Shown piece after piece: positions 34,554 to 46,400 of a stretch of 64,000 nt of DNA; the first letter of the stretch is position 1, and each line of letters opens with the position of its first letter. The notes beneath the pieces were generated by a model. The model searched no databases and was not told the DNA's origin. It was given only the letters and a program-made list of their open reading frames with translations. The stretch comes from Fulvia fulva (Eukaryota > Ascomycota > Dothideomycetes > Mycosphaerellales > Mycosphaerellaceae): the NCBI RefSeq assembly GCF_020509005.1, contig NC_063014.1:2170001-2234000 (forward strand), read 5' to 3'. Both the position numbers and the translations under genes were made by a program.

Positions 34554-36424
34554 TAACGTACTTTACTACCGAGCGGGCTATACTACCGAGCGGGCCACTT
34601 TTACTAAGAACTGTACCACTTCTATAGATATAGCTATATAACTACTATTATAGTATATATTGTCTTTAAACGAGGCCAAACTGACCTTAGCTATCTAGGC
34701 CACGAAACGCGACGCGATAATTACGAATTGACTTACTATAAAGGTATACGACGCGTCTCGAACTATACTAGGGTATCGATTGAATAGACGGCCTCCTCGG
34801 GGTGACTACGAGCCTAATTCGAAGAAGCTTATAGAGCTAGAAGAGGAGGGTAATACTTGAGTATATACTCGAGCTAGATCTTAGAGGTTTCCCGCTATTA
34901 AAGGCTAGTATACAAGCAATCGCCGATTTGTTACTATAAGAGAAGGGTCTTAAGCCCGCTAGTCTCAATTAGATAGACAGGTTTATTAGGCGGTATCGTG
35001 AGCTAAAGGTTCGTATAACACGTAGATACGATCGTTAGCGAGCCCTAATAGAAGATCTCGACGTTATTAAGAAGTAGTTCTTACTTATACGTAATATAAA
35101 GGAGAAGTATATTATCCTTAACTAGGACACCTATAACTTCGACGAGATAGGGTTTATAATAGGTGTCATTACGTCTTAGAGCGTCGTTACGGGTTTAGAA
35201 AGGCGTAGTAGAAAGAGGAAGGTTGTTTAATAGGGTAATAGAGAATAGGTAATAGTAATTAAGACTATCTATATAGACGGAATAGCGCTCCTACCCTACG
35301 TCATCCTTATAGACAAACAGTATATTAGTACCTAGTACTAAGACGGTAACTTAGGTCTAGACTAGACAATCGGGCTAATAGAGAACGGCTAGACTAATAA
35401 TAAGTTCGGTATACGGTAGCTAGAGTATTTCTAGAAGTATACTATAGCTCGTACGACTAGGGTATAGAGACTACTTGTTATCGATAGCTACGAGAGCTAT
35501 AACTCGAAGGTATTCTAGAATCTAAATAAGGAATATAAGATCTTAGCCCTATATATACTATCGGACGCCTCGTACTTACTCTAGCTATTAGATATAGGTT
35601 ACTATCCGGTCTTAAAGAAGGTATACGGTACTTAGCTCTCGGGCTTAGTACGCTAGCGTATTACTTATATCGACAAAGTAGAGTTCCTACGCGCCTTCTA
35701 GGTAGCCTATAATGCTATATTTAGATAGGAGAACATTCTATCGAGCTTTAGAGGCGCTAGTTTAGTTCTATTTAATCTATAGGTAGTAATAGATAAGCTT
35801 AATATTAAGCTACGTACGCTAACCCCTCTAGCTCCGGACTCTACCCCTTAGGAGTCGAAGACACTACGAACTATAAAAGAATTCGACTCTTAATTGATAC
35901 TAGTAACGAACGAAATGCGTGCCCGGGCAGGTTCATCGCTAAACTCGTTATAGGAAGGGGTATATTAGCTTATAAAAGGGAGTAGAGAGATAGCGTATTA
36001 GATAGCTCTTATATAAAGCGAGATTAGTAAGCTACGTAAGTCTAACGAGGCCCTTATATAGCGGAAAGCACGAAAGCGCAAGTACATTTAGTCTAGAGGG
36101 TCTCTAACCTTTAATAAGGCGTCGTAATTAATACCTCTAGAGGATACTAGGAGGTAGGAAGTGAGTAGAGAGTCGCTAGATAGTGTTCGGCTAGTACTAA
36201 GGCTACGACGCTATAAGCGATATAGCGAGTCGGCGTATAACGTACGTACCTATTAAGTAGACTTACTAGATAGCAAAGAATCTGAAGAGGAATTGTGCTC
36301 GTAGTAACGATTCTATAGGATGTCGTCGTGTTACGATACCGTCGTAATTAAAGTAGAAGTAGTACAGTTCTTAGTAAAAGTAGCCCGCTCGGTAGTATAG
36401 CCCGCTCGGTAGTAAAGCACGTTA
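34554..36424 (+). mobile_element. Fot1-B: pogo/Fot1 DNA transposon, full length, RIPed
   Basis: 1,871 bp with terminal inverted repeats matching Fot1-A (left end TAACGTACTTTACTACC, where TG has become TA; right end GTAAAGCACGTTA). Target dinucleotide TA on each side; the host sequence is Gypsy-2. Inside each end the CTACCGAGCGG motif is repeated once (34567-34590 and 36385-36408), possible transposase binding sites. It supplies the undeleted and LTR-free reference for Fot1-A. Confidence 0.92.
34661..36307 (+). pseudogene. Fot1-B transposase (HTH plus DDE domains), RIPed
   Basis: About 545 codons. The N-terminal helix-turn-helix region (NEAKLTLAI near 34670) and a second DNA-binding region come first; an extra base near 34850 shifts the frame relative to Fot1-A. 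The catalytic DDE core follows: YNFDEIGFIIGV near 35132 (first Asp in the N-x-D-E context), LVIDSYESYNSKVF near 35475 (family form D-G-H-x-S-H), LLQLLDIGYYPVLKKVYG near 35580 (family form Q-P-L-D-V). The C-terminal basic tail (QRKARKRKYIQSRG near 36060) ends at TAA 36305-36307. In the family it excises and reinserts at TA. No start codon could be fixed. Stops and missense changes preclude activity. Confidence 0.88.
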
Positions 36425-37320
36425 CAAGCTCGGAATTATTACTATACTAGGGTTCGAGGAGTTGTTTACGCTCTAGAATAACGGGGAAAGTATTAACTAG
36501 CTCGGCGTAACAAAAGAATTTATCGTTAATTATCTTCTTAATATTATCGTTAGGTTCTATAAGCTCTTTAGCTATAGGTAGTTTACGAGAAAGTGTATTC
36601 GGTCCGGAGTATTACGGGCAGTGATCTAGAAGACGATAGTATAGGGTTGCCGTAAAACAAGCGTTATTTAGTAAGGCTACGAAAGAGAAGCGCAAAGCGC
36701 GCGAGATATATAGAGAAGCGCTAAGGCGCTAGTACGCGGGGAAGAGCCGCGGCGCGACGTTATAGTAGTAGTAAACCGTAATACGGAGTACTTCTTTCTA
36801 TCGATATACCTTACTTTAAAGGTAAATAGCCGGATCTAAGTAACCTACCTTACTATTATAGAGTTCAGAATATCGGATACTAGCTAATTTAACTACTATA
36901 CTAACGATTTAGTATTAACTTTAAGGATAAAGTCTCCTCCTACGAGGTAGCGCTATACCTTCTTAAGGCCCTTTAGTACTCCGAGGCACTCCCGCTTTCC
37001 TATATCGTACTTGGCCTCGTTTACGTTCTAGGTACCGCTCTCGTACCTTACCGGGTATCTCCGTCGAGTATTATCTAGTAATTCCTACGATATTATATAA
37101 CCCTACCTAATACTACTCGCGTTAATAGAAACGAATATCCTACTAGCTCCTAGGGCGTAGGAGATAGTTACTGACGCCGGTATTATTACTAAGAACCTTA
37201 CTAGATTCTCTTTTAAGAACTACTTATTCTTAGTCTATATAAACTCAATATCCTTTCTTAAAAGCTTATATATTAGCCGAGCGACAATTACGAACTAGGG
37301 GACCTAAATCCCGAAGTAAA
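36425..37320 (-). pseudogene. Gypsy-2 RT/RNase H C-terminal part, RIPed
   Basis: The reverse complement aligns with Gypsy-1 at about 24787-25510. Shared blocks include the RNase H end and its connection to integrase (equivalent of SGPDILSRK, broken by the 174-bp insert at 36610-36783) and the FPIILERERLLEP tract near 36470. The upstream limit is the LINE-2 3' end at 37321. Confidence 0.78.
36610..36783. mobile_element. 174-bp MITE-like insertion in Gypsy-2
   Basis: Comparison with Gypsy-1 near 25320 shows that 174 bp plus a 5-bp duplication (CGGAG at 36605-36609 and 36784-36788) are extra here. The insert begins TATTACGG and ends CCGTAATA, a perfect 8-bp terminal inverted repeat. It has no coding capacity. 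Its interior is unusually rich in GCGC-type words (36690-36760) compared with the surrounding RIPed DNA. Boundaries can shift by two bases because TA is shared with the host. The superfamily was not assigned. Confidence 0.7.
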
Positions 37321-37479
37321 TATAGATAGATAGACTATTTATTTGCCTGTTTTGGTGCCTCTTGGCCTATACAGGTCTCTCGCTATAGAGTATATTTATG
37401 TAGGTAGGAAACCGGAGTAACGGGTGAAAACCTCCTCTCCCTCTCCTTGGATTTGTCCTTCTCTTGTTCTTCCCGTTTT

Positions 37480-40400
37480 CCTCCCTTTATAGTGCGCTAG
37501 TGTCATAGTTGTTATCCTGTGACTACCTTACCCGCGGCCCTAGTTCCGTCCTCCTCTTCATTCCCTGTTCCTCTATCCTCCTCCTTATCTCCTCCTCCTT
37601 TCTCTCTTCCTCCCTCTTCTCAATCCATTTCTCTGTTTCCACTACAAGAGAGAACTGTTCAAGGTAGTTCTCCGACAGGATCTACCTTGTTACCCTTTGT
37701 ATGTCTCGCTTGTTCTTGATAATGGCTTGGTACTGCCTATCTCTTGCCTTTGCTCTCTATAGACTCCTCCCTCTGACCCACTCCTTGCAGACTAGGACCA
37801 TGTGCTCCGGGTTCTAGGACAGGTAGCCACATAGGCAGCTCTTGGATTCATGTCCTGGGACTCTTCTTTGATGCAAGTATGCCCTAAGCCCAATGTGCCC
37901 AGAACGGATCTGGATGGCTATACTTGCTTCTGCCCTCTTCAGGTCCTTGTAGCTGTGGTAGTTGTACCTTCCAAATGTTCTTGCTGCTAGTGGGGCCCCT
38001 GGTTTTACGTGCTGTTGGCTCTAGTTTTTTTCCTAGAGGTATCCTGCAATTTGCTCAGCTTGGCTTTGTTTCTTGTCTTTGTCTCTTGAGCTGGCTTGGC
38101 CTCTGTGGGCCTCCCCTTGTTCAAGGGCTGCCGTGATCTCTTGAAATTTTGCAAGGTCTCTTTCCTTTTGTGGGATCATGTGTGGCCTGTTGGGTCTCCT
38201 CTTCCTTGTACATTGGGTTCTGATCTTCAGTGTGGCTGCTTGGATAGCTCCCTGTACTTGGTATGCAGATGTTTTGCCTGCATATTGGCTCCTTAGGCCT
38301 TGGAGGTATTCTTTGATAGGAGCAGTTCCGACTCCATTTCCAATGTCTTGTAGGGAGTTGACTTGTAGGCCCTAAGTACTCTCTTCAGGCAGGCTGCTTG
38401 GGCTCTGTTAAGGGGTTCCTCAATCCTCTTTAGGGTGTGCTTTGCTGCTGCCCAGACTGCTGCTCTATACATCATTGCAGGTTTGACAATAGCCTTGTAC
38501 ATGATCCTTGCCTTAGAGAAGGTTACGCCCCATGTGGAGGCTGTAAGCCTTTCTATAGACTGTCTGTTTGTGTCTGCTCTTGCCTGAGCCTTCTTCACCT
38601 ATGGACCCTAGCTAAGCTTTGGGTCCAGCCATATCCCTAGGACTCTGAGTTCCTATGTAGGGTGAGTTTCAAAGCCCTGGATCTGTACTGTTGCCTACAA
38701 ATTGTGTTTTGTCTTTGCCCTGCTAAAGTGGATAAGCTGGTACTTGTCTGGTGCCAATTTTGCCCCGTGTTCCCTTGCCCATTTCTCGCACTGTTTATGT
38801 CTTTCCTCGAGGAGGTTGCAGTTGTGTTTTGTAGAGTCTGACCATGCTAGGAAGTTTGTGTCATCTACAAATCCTGATGCTGTAGTGTTTGTTGTCTCCA
38901 GGAGTGGCATTAGGTCTCCTACAAAGAGGAGGAAGAGGATTGGTGAGAGTGTGGATCCTTATAGGATCCCTGTGCGTGCTATTGGTGTCTATAGGGCCTT
39001 GTAGGTTCTAAGGAGGATTTGGGTTGTTCTGTTTTGGAGGAATGATTGCACAAATGTGACGATCTATGTTGGGATAGCCTTCTGTTTTAGGATGTGGATG
39101 AGCCTAGTGTGGGAGACATTGTCGAAGGCTCCTGATATATCAAGTGAGAGCAGTGATGCTACTCTATTGTTGCCATAGTGCCAGATGTGTCTTATCTGTT
39201 CTGTAATTAGCTCCACTTCTGTAAGGGTGGATCTCTTTCTCCTGCCCCCTATCTGTGTTGCTGGGAGGAGGTTATGTTCCTCCACAATCTCTGCAAGCCT
39301 CTGAGCAATGATCTTTTCAAGGAGCTTTCCTATTGTGTTCAGCAATGCAATTGGCCTATATGACTTTAGTTTGGTGTAGTCCTCTTTCTGGGGTTTTCTT
39401 AGGACACATGTGAGGGATTGTTTGAAGATCCCTAGGCAATAGCCTTGTGCTATACATTAGGTGAAGATTGGTGCCAGTACTGGGGTGATGAGGTCTCTAC
39501 ATGCCTTCAGGTAGCAGTTAGGGATCTTGTCCGGGCCTAGGGCCTTGTTTTCCTTGAGTTTCTTCATGACTCCCTCAGTCTCCTTAGCATCTACATGCCA
39601 GCTAGCCTCTCTTGGTTGTGGGATGTGAGCTCCTAGGATGTTACTGAGGTCTGCCTCCACCTAGGTCCCAAAGAAATGGCTTATGAATGCATCTGCCTTC
39701 CCCTTAAGAGTGGTTTGCACCTGTCCTCTCTGGTCTTGTATTGGGGGAAACTGGGGTAGGGAGTTCTTCTCATCTTCGGGCTTCCTTGCCCACTTGGCTA
39801 GCCTCCAGATTTGTTCTGGATGTTCTGTGATCATTCCAACAGTGGACCTCCATTCTTGCTGTTTGTCCCTCCTAATCTGTGCTTTCTTGGCTTAGCAGGC
39901 ATTCTTATAGGTCTCCCAATTGGCCTAGGTACGTTGTTGCTCCCATCTTCTCCTTGCCCTTCTTGCGTCCTTGACCTTGGTTGTGGATTCATGTGTCCAG
40001 TATGTCTTCTAGTATAGTGACCACCTCTTCTTAGGTATGTGGGCTTGAGCTGCTCTCTCCATGGCTGTCACCAGTTGTGTAGCAGCCTGGTCAATCCCCT
40101 CTGTTGTGTACAAGTTGTCTATGTTCACCCATTCAAGTTCACCCTCTAGCTGTTCCTGCACTAGTGACTAGTTGGCCTTTTTCTAGTTGAGCTTCTCTTC
40201 TGGCTCCCTCTCTTCTTCAACCGTGAACTGGATGTCCGTCTGGATTGGGAGGTGATCTGATGAGGACTCAAGGTGGCTGCTCACTTTGCAACTCTCCACC
40301 TTCTATGTCAGGGCATGGGACATAAAACACAGGTCTAGTGTGCTAGAGCTGTTGTTTCTTGCCCATGTTTCTGTTCCCTTTGGTGTGACTAGGCCTAGCT

Positions 40401-40929
40401 AGGCTGTCTCCATCTAGCTAATAAGCCTGCCTGCCAGGAAGTGGTGTGCTGGGGAGAAGTCTGATCCCTATGTTGGGTGATGGACGTTGAAGTCCCTAAC
40501 CACTATGTTCTAGGCTTGTTGACTCATTGCCTCTGGAAGTCTTTCTAATGTATGTGGCTGTGTGCTACTCCTAGACTCTAGGGGTGGGTTATACACACTA
40601 TAGACCAGGATCTGGCCATGTGATGTCGTTAGTTGTATTGTGGTAATGTCCCTGTCAGCCCTTGGCAAGGCTTGCTAGTCCTTAGTTGACACCTTCTTGC
40701 TGATATAGATACAGGACCTTGGGACTCCCTCTGTTCTGTTGACCACTGAGTGATACTCTAGGCTCTTCACTGTTGAGGGGATTCTAGTATATAGGCTGAT
40801 TCATGGTTCTTGTATTGCCACAATGTGGTGTACCTCTAGGTTCAGGGCTTGCAGGAAGCTCCTCTGGACCTTGTCCTTGCTTTTATTGACATTGTACTGA
40901 ATGATGGTTAGCTTGTTGGTGTGAGGCAT
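37480..40929 (-). pseudogene. LINE-2 ORF2 (endonuclease, RT, Cys/His C-terminus), broken
   Basis: The start ATG (40927-40929) overlaps the ORF1 stop as TAATG. Endonuclease domain about 40900-40250; RT about 39660-38700 with ALGPDKIPNCYLKACRD (near 39550), KRSTLTEVELITEQIRHIW (near 39230), LSLDISGAFDNVSHTRL (near 39150) and active site FVDDTNFLAWSDS (near 38870). The C-terminal part reads KKAQARADTNRQSIERL (38598 down) and LFKRVLR-like thumb sequence. A one-base deletion near 38330 shifts the frame relative to LINE-3. Beyond it are PGAPLAARTFGRYNY (near 38000) and the knuckle C-x-C-x9-H-x3-C (near 37840-37880). Open runs of 60-100 codons survive, so it is young but dead. Confidence 0.87.
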
Positions 40930-42202
40930 TAGGACGTAGGTGTGTCTAGCTGGTCACATGATTGGTTGTAGAGCTGGTTCTCCTGGCTTTGTTGCTCTAT
41001 TTGCTCCGACTCCTCCTGCTGGCTCCCTATCATCTGGTGTATCTTCATCTGTCTATTGCTTTGTCCTGCTCTAAACAGGTGTGTTGGCCTCCCTATTGCA
41101 GGTATTAGCTCATCTTGCGGCCTTGGTCTCTTGTTTAGGTGAAAGGTCCTGGCTAGCTGGTCTTTTTCCCCCACTAAGAATCTTGTAGGAGTTGTTACTC
41201 TTGCTTCCCTCGCCTTCTACTAGGCTGCAAGTCTAGCTAGACGTTGGTTTGACCATGCTGGATGTTTCCTTCCGCAAGCTGCACATTTCGTGTCTTCCTT
41301 CTTCTTCTGGCACTCCTAGGTTACGTGATCACTAGTATAGTAGGAGCAGACTGGTGTAGGTCTGTTACACTTTAGGGCAATATGGCCATACTGTTGACAC
41401 TTACAACATTAGAGGACTCTGTGGTTACTCTGATATATCTCTGCTTCAAGTCTCTCGTAGTCCTAGAATAGTCCCTAGTCTAGATCCTTGTTTGCCTAGG
41501 CTGCAGTTCCTACCTATAAGATAAGAGATGAGGCCTTCTTAGTCTCTTTAATCTTCTTCCTGACCTATGCTACTTTTGTGATCTATAGTCCTAGGACTAT
41601 TACTTAGTTCTATCTCTAAAGGCTTAGTATGTCTTCTTGTATATTAAAGGATCTTAGGACTCTATATATAATGACTATGTATTGCTAATAGGAGACCTTT
41701 GCTGTCTTGCTAATCTTTAGTGTCCATTCCTTGTTCATCTCTAGGGTCTTCTTGTCCTATATATAGGCTATAAACAGTCTTACCCCTCTATTATCTGCCT
41801 TTACTCCTACTACCTCCTTTATCCTAAGCTTTTCTACTATCTCCCTTCCTATTATCTTGCCTACCTCTTCCTTCTCCTACTAGTCTATAATGTATATACG
41901 GACTACCGTGCTTTAGGGGGCTAGTAGGGGGCTCGTTACTACTATAGTATATGTCTTTAGGCCTTAGGCCTACCTTAGGTCTTTCTAGAAGGTGTTTCTT
42001 ATCGCTTCGATTACTCTATTAATCGTAGTTCCTGTTTGTTATTTAAGTACTTTCAGTCCCCTAAGGAGCTTACTTATTACCCCTTTTAGTGCTCTTTCTA
42101 GGAATTGTCCCTTTTCTACTCTTACTATCTCCTCTGCCTTTCTGTAAAGCATTCCCTGTTCATCTCCTCGTTCTCTGTCTCTTTCCGTCGCCGTCGTCGC
42201 CA
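40926..42202 (-). pseudogene. LINE-2 ORF1 (Gag-like RNA-binding protein), RIPed
   Basis: Begins MATTATERDRERGDEQG at 42202, a close match to LINE-3 ORF1. Coiled-coil-like N-terminus, central domain (REIVEKLRIKEVVGVKADN near 41840; RLFIAYI near 41780; QQYIVIIYRVLRSF near 41660), then CCHC knuckles (CCKCQQYGHIALKC near 41395; a second with two Cys read as Tyr) and a third Cys-rich motif (CAACGRKHPAW near 41285). The C-terminal tail is Gln-rich (NRQMKIHQMIGSQQEESEQ near 41050). Stops are dense at the 5' end and rare at the 3' end. It ends in TAA overlapping the ORF2 ATG. Confidence 0.83.
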
Positions 42203-42240
42203 TTCCGAGTCCTTTAGTCGTATCCGTTATCTTATATCAG

Positions 42241-43268
42241 CCGGGCTATATAGTCCTTCCTTTTAAGACTAATAGAGAATTATTAACTCCTATATAGACT
42301 TAATTACCCCTATACTCTCACTACTTAGCCTTATCTATAAGACTTATTTACTATAAGGTATCCTTACATTTTATAACGGACGTACTTACTACCTAAGAGC
42401 GTATAGATAGTTTCGCCTTAATAGTAGTGTATAGAGTTCTCTACGCTCTTATTAGCTATAGCGGTCGTAGTAGCGTTAAGCTACTCTCGTAGGACTATAG
42501 AATCGATAGGGGCTATAGCGTCGTTCGCTATTATCTAATTAGATAGTCGGAAATTATTAGGTATACGGCTACTATTACGCCTATTCTTTTACCCCCTCGG
42601 CCTATACTATCTCTTACTCGTAATAAGCAATATATAGGTCGTAGTATTATTTAGGCTCTTTAGCCGGTTCTATCGTAGCTATATTTTGAATAGAGGTAAT
42701 ATATCCTATTATTAATATTAATAGGTTATAGAACGTAGTCTTATCGAAGAAAACGTCCTTAACTCGTATAACCCTATCTTTTAATAGGTCCTATACGCGG
42801 CAGATGTTAGTAGAGTCGTACTCTACGAGGTATCCAATTAGCGCTCTTTCTTAGAGCTTCTCGGTCTTACTAAATTAATCTAGGCTATAGATAAATATAT
42901 CCTAGTAATCTATATACTACTATATAGGTAATCTATAGTTACGTACGATTTAATATTATAATTATTAATACCTAAGTAGAATATCTTCCTAACAGCGGGC
43001 TTATTATTGCTATAGAAGTATATATACCTACGACTAATAAAGTTAATAAAGCTTAAGAGGCTATTAAAATAGGCTAATAATCAAAACAAGCTAGTATAGA
43101 TTACTAATTCCGAGTCTTAATAGTAAGCTAGAAGTACCTATAGGTATCTAGATCGTAGAAGTAGACGAGGTACTTATTACCGTTATAGGTGACCGTAGAT
43201 TCTACTAAGTCTATAGCTATATAGCTATATAGGGTTATTACCCTAGTAGGCTCTAACCGGTTATATAG
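42241..43268 (-). pseudogene. Copia-D fragment: integrase to linker, RIPed (distal to LINE-3)
   Basis: The minus strand reads a copia integrase of a family unlike Copia-A/B: IDLVESTVTYNGNKYLVYF (near 43210-43160; family form H-x-D-L-x-G followed by Y-N-G-x-K-Y), then YFQLTIKTRNQ, a deletion of the central core, then KTEKLQERALIGYLVEYDST (near 42860) and KDRVIRVKDVFFDKTTFYN (near 42770). These are typical of the post-integrase region (LIGYL, R-x-V-R-x-V-x-F-D-E). A tract like RPLQNVRIPYSKQVLQ near 42370 precedes where RT would start. The fragment ends at LINE-2. LINE-3 interrupts it at 43268. Confidence 0.68.
43252..43268. repeat. Target-site duplication of LINE-3 (3' side)
   Basis: TCTAACCGGTTATATAG, identical to 48178-48194 on the other side of LINE-3. 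A few bases at the tail side may overlap the ATAG-repeat tail of the LINE. Confidence 0.9.
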
Positions 43269-43471
43269 ATAGATAGATAGATTATTCATTCGCCTGTTTT
43301 AGTGCCCTATGGCCTATGCAGGTCTCTCGCTATTTAGGTCTGTTTGTGTAGGTAGGAAACCCGATTAACGGATGAAAACCTCCTCGTCTTTGCCCTCCTC
43401 GTTCTTTCCTGTCTTGTCCTTTCGTTCTCCTTCCTTCAGGGTACGCTAGTGTCATAGTTGTTACCCTATGA

Positions 43472-46400
43472 CTACCTTGCCCGTAATCCTAGTGATGTCC
43501 TCCTCTCGATTCCCTTTCTCCCTTCTGTTTCCCCGGCTCTTCTCTCTCTCTCCCTCCTCTCTATCCACCTTTCCGTTTCTACTGCTAGGGAGAATTGCTC
43601 TAGGTAGTCCTCGTTAAGGATCCATCTTGTCACTCTCCTTATATCTTGTCTGTCCTGGATGATGGCCTGGTATTGCCTGTCTCTTGCCTTCGCCCTCCAC
43701 TGGCTTCTCCCTTTTGCCCACTTAGTACAGTTCAGCACCATGTGCTCCGGGTTTTGGGATAGGTAGCCACAGGGGCAACGTTTGGAATCGTATCCTAGGA
43801 CTCTTCTTTGGTGCAAGTATGCTCTCAGCCCAATGTGCTCAGAGCGAATCTGGATAGCTATGCTTGCTTCCGCCCTCTTCAGGTCTTTGTAGATAAGGTA
43901 GTTATACCTCCCGAAGGTCCTGGCCGCTGGTGGGGCTCCTGGCCTCACCGGTTTTTGGTTCCAACGCGTTTCCCATAGGTGACCTGCGATCCTTTCTGCT
44001 TGGCTTTGCTTTTTTTCCCTTTGTCCCCTGTGTTAGCTTGCTCCCTCAGAGCTTCTCTCTGTTCAAGGGCTGCTAGGATTTCCTATGATGTTTTTAGGTC
44101 TGCTTCCTTCTGTGGGATCATGTGTGGCCGGTTGGGTCTTCTCCTCCTCTCCCACTGGGTTCTTATCCTTTGAGTAGCTGCTTGGATGGTTCCCTAGGCT
44201 GGGTATGCTGATGTCTTCTCTGCGTATTGACACCTCATGCCCTGGAGGTACTCCCTGATAGGGGCTGTACCTGATTCCATTTCCATTGTCCTGTGAGGGG
44301 TTGACTTGTATGCCCCTAGTACTCTCTTTAGGCGGGCTGCCTGCGCTCTGTTGAGGGGGTCCTCAATTCTCTTCGGGATGTGTTTTTCCGCTGCCCAAAT
44401 TGCTGCTCTATATAGCATTGCGGGCTTGACAATGGCCTTGTACATAGTTTGGGCCTTTGTGAAGGTCGCCCCCCAGGTTGACGCAGTGAGTCTCTCGATT
44501 GATTGTCTGTTGGTGTCCGCTCTCGCTTGCGCCTTCTTCACTTGTGGTCCCCAGCTGAGTTTCGGGTCTAGCTATATCCCAAGGACTCTGAGTTCCCTTA
44601 TAGGATGGGTCTCGAACCCCCGGATTTTTACTAGTGCTGCCAAGTTGTGTTTTGTCTTTGCCTTACTAAAATGGATAAGTTGGTACTTGTCCGGTGCGAA
44701 TTTTGCCCTATGCTCTCTTGCCCACTTTTCGCATTGTCTATGTCTCTCCTCTAGGAGTGCGCAGTTTTCCTCTATAGACCCCGACCACGCTAGGATATTT
44801 GTGTCATCCACGAACCCCGATACTGAGGTGTTTGCTGTTTCTAGGAGTGGGGTCAGGTCGGCCATAAAGAGGAGGAACAGAATTGGGGAGAGTGTAGAGC
44901 CCTGTGGGATGCCCGTGTTCGCAATTGGGGTCTGCGGGGCTTTGAAGGACCCTAGGAGGATCTGGGTTGTTCTGTCCTCAAGGAATGACTACACAAAGTG
45001 TACTATCCAGGCTAGGATGCTTTTCATTCTGAGGATATGTAGGAGCCTTACGTGGGACACGTTGTCGAAAGCCCCTAATATGTCCAGTAAAAGCAGTGAG
45101 GCTACCTTATTGTTGCCATAGCGCCAGATGTGTCTGATTTGCTCTATGATCAGTTCGACTGCTGTGAGGGTAGATCTCTTTTGTCTCCCCCCCAGTTGCG
45201 TTGCTAGGAGGAGGTTGTGTTCTTCTACTATTCCGGTAAGCCTTATAGCCACGACCTTCTCTAGGAGCTTCCCTAGTGTGTTCAGCAACGCAATTGGTCT
45301 GTATGACTTCAACTTGGTATAGTCTTCCTTTTGGGGTTTCCTTAGGACGCAAGTCAGTGATTGCCTAAAGGCCTTTGGGCAATACCCCTGCTTTATGCAC
45401 TAGGTAAAGATTGGCGCAAGCACTGGAGTGATGAGGCTGCTGCTAGCTTTTAGGTAACAGTTAGGGATCTTGTCTGGGCCTGGGGCTTTGTTGCCCTTTA
45501 GTTTCTTGATAATGTTTCCGATCTCTATAGCAGACACTTGCTAGTTAGCCTCCCTTAGCGGAGGAATGTGTGTTCCTAGGATGTTGCTTAGGTCTGCCTC
45601 TACCTGAGTCCCGAAGAAGTGGTCTGCGAATGCTTTCGCTTTCCCTATCGGAGTGGTTTGCGTTTCCCCGTCTTGGTCCTGTATTGAGGGAAACTAGGGC
45701 GGGGAGTTTCGTTCCTCGTCTGGTTTCCTGGCCCATTCTGCTAGTCTCCAGATTTGTTCCGGGTGTTCTATGATCATCCCTACAGTTGACCTCCACTCCT
45801 GTGTCTTGTCTCTTCTGATCTGCGCCTTCTTTGCTTTGCACGCGTTGTTATAGGCTTCCCAGTTTGCTTGGGTGCGTCGTTGCTCCCATCTCCTTCTTGC
45901 TCTCCTTGCCTCCTTGACTTTGGCTGTGCACTCTGGTGTCCAGTATGGCTTCTAGTATAGCGACCATCTCTTCTCAGGTATATAGGCCTGGGCTGCCCTT
46001 TGCATAGCTTCTATCAGCTGCTCCACTGCTTGGTCAATCCCCTCCGTTGTGTGAATGTTGTTAATGTTCACCTGTTCTAGTTCGCCTTCTAGCCGCTGCT
46101 ATACTAGTGTCCACTCGGCCTGCTTCTAGCAGAGCCTCCTCTCAGGTTCCCTCTCCTCCTCAACTGTGAGTTGGATGTCGGTTTGGATTGGATAGTGGTC
46201 TGATAAGGACTCTAGTTAGTCATTGACTGTGCAGCTTTCTACCCGTCGTGTTAAGGCGTAGGACATGAAGCATAGGTCTAGCGTGCTAGAACTGTTGTTT
46301 CTAGCCCAAGTTTCTGTTCCCTTTGGCGTGATCAAGTCCATTTGGGCTGTTTCCATCTGACCAATGAGCCTCCCTGCTAAGAAGTGGTGTGCTAGGGTGA

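Larger units (their letters stand above)
33012..37320 (-). mobile_element. Gypsy-2: second copy of the Gypsy-1 family, multiply interrupted
   Basis: The minus-strand pol is homologous to Gypsy-1 from its RT C-terminal part (plus-strand equivalent about 24787) onward, and continues through the integrase core that Gypsy-1 lacks. It is interrupted by Fot1-B (34554-36424) and by a 174-bp insert (36610-36783), and its upstream end stops at LINE-2 (37321). Sequence beyond LINE-2 (42241 onward) is not the continuation of this element, so a deletion or junction accompanied the LINE-2 insertion. Heavily RIPed. Confidence 0.8.
37321..42240 (-). mobile_element. LINE-2: near full-length Tad-like LINE, partly RIPed
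   Basis: The element reads right to left: ORF1 (start ATG at 42202), ORF2 (ATG at 40929), 3' UTR (37321-37500) and a short tetranucleotide tail (about 37323-37333). It is the same family as LINE-1 and LINE-3. The ORF2 half keeps many CA/TG dinucleotides, while the 5' third (about 41430-42240) is far more TA-converted. No target duplication was found: the left flank is Gypsy-2 and the right flank is a copia fragment, so the insertion site has been rearranged. Confidence 0.9.

Noticed and set aside
37323..37333. Possible CRISPR or satellite start from the tetranucleotide repeats here and at 3501 and 43262
   Set aside because: They are short tetranucleotide tails at LINE 3' ends, not spaced repeats.
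44306..45121. 271-codon open frame on the plus strand, the longest in the window
   Set aside because: It is the antisense shadow of the LINE-3 reverse transcriptase (minus strand), with hydrophobic low-complexity translation and no domain.
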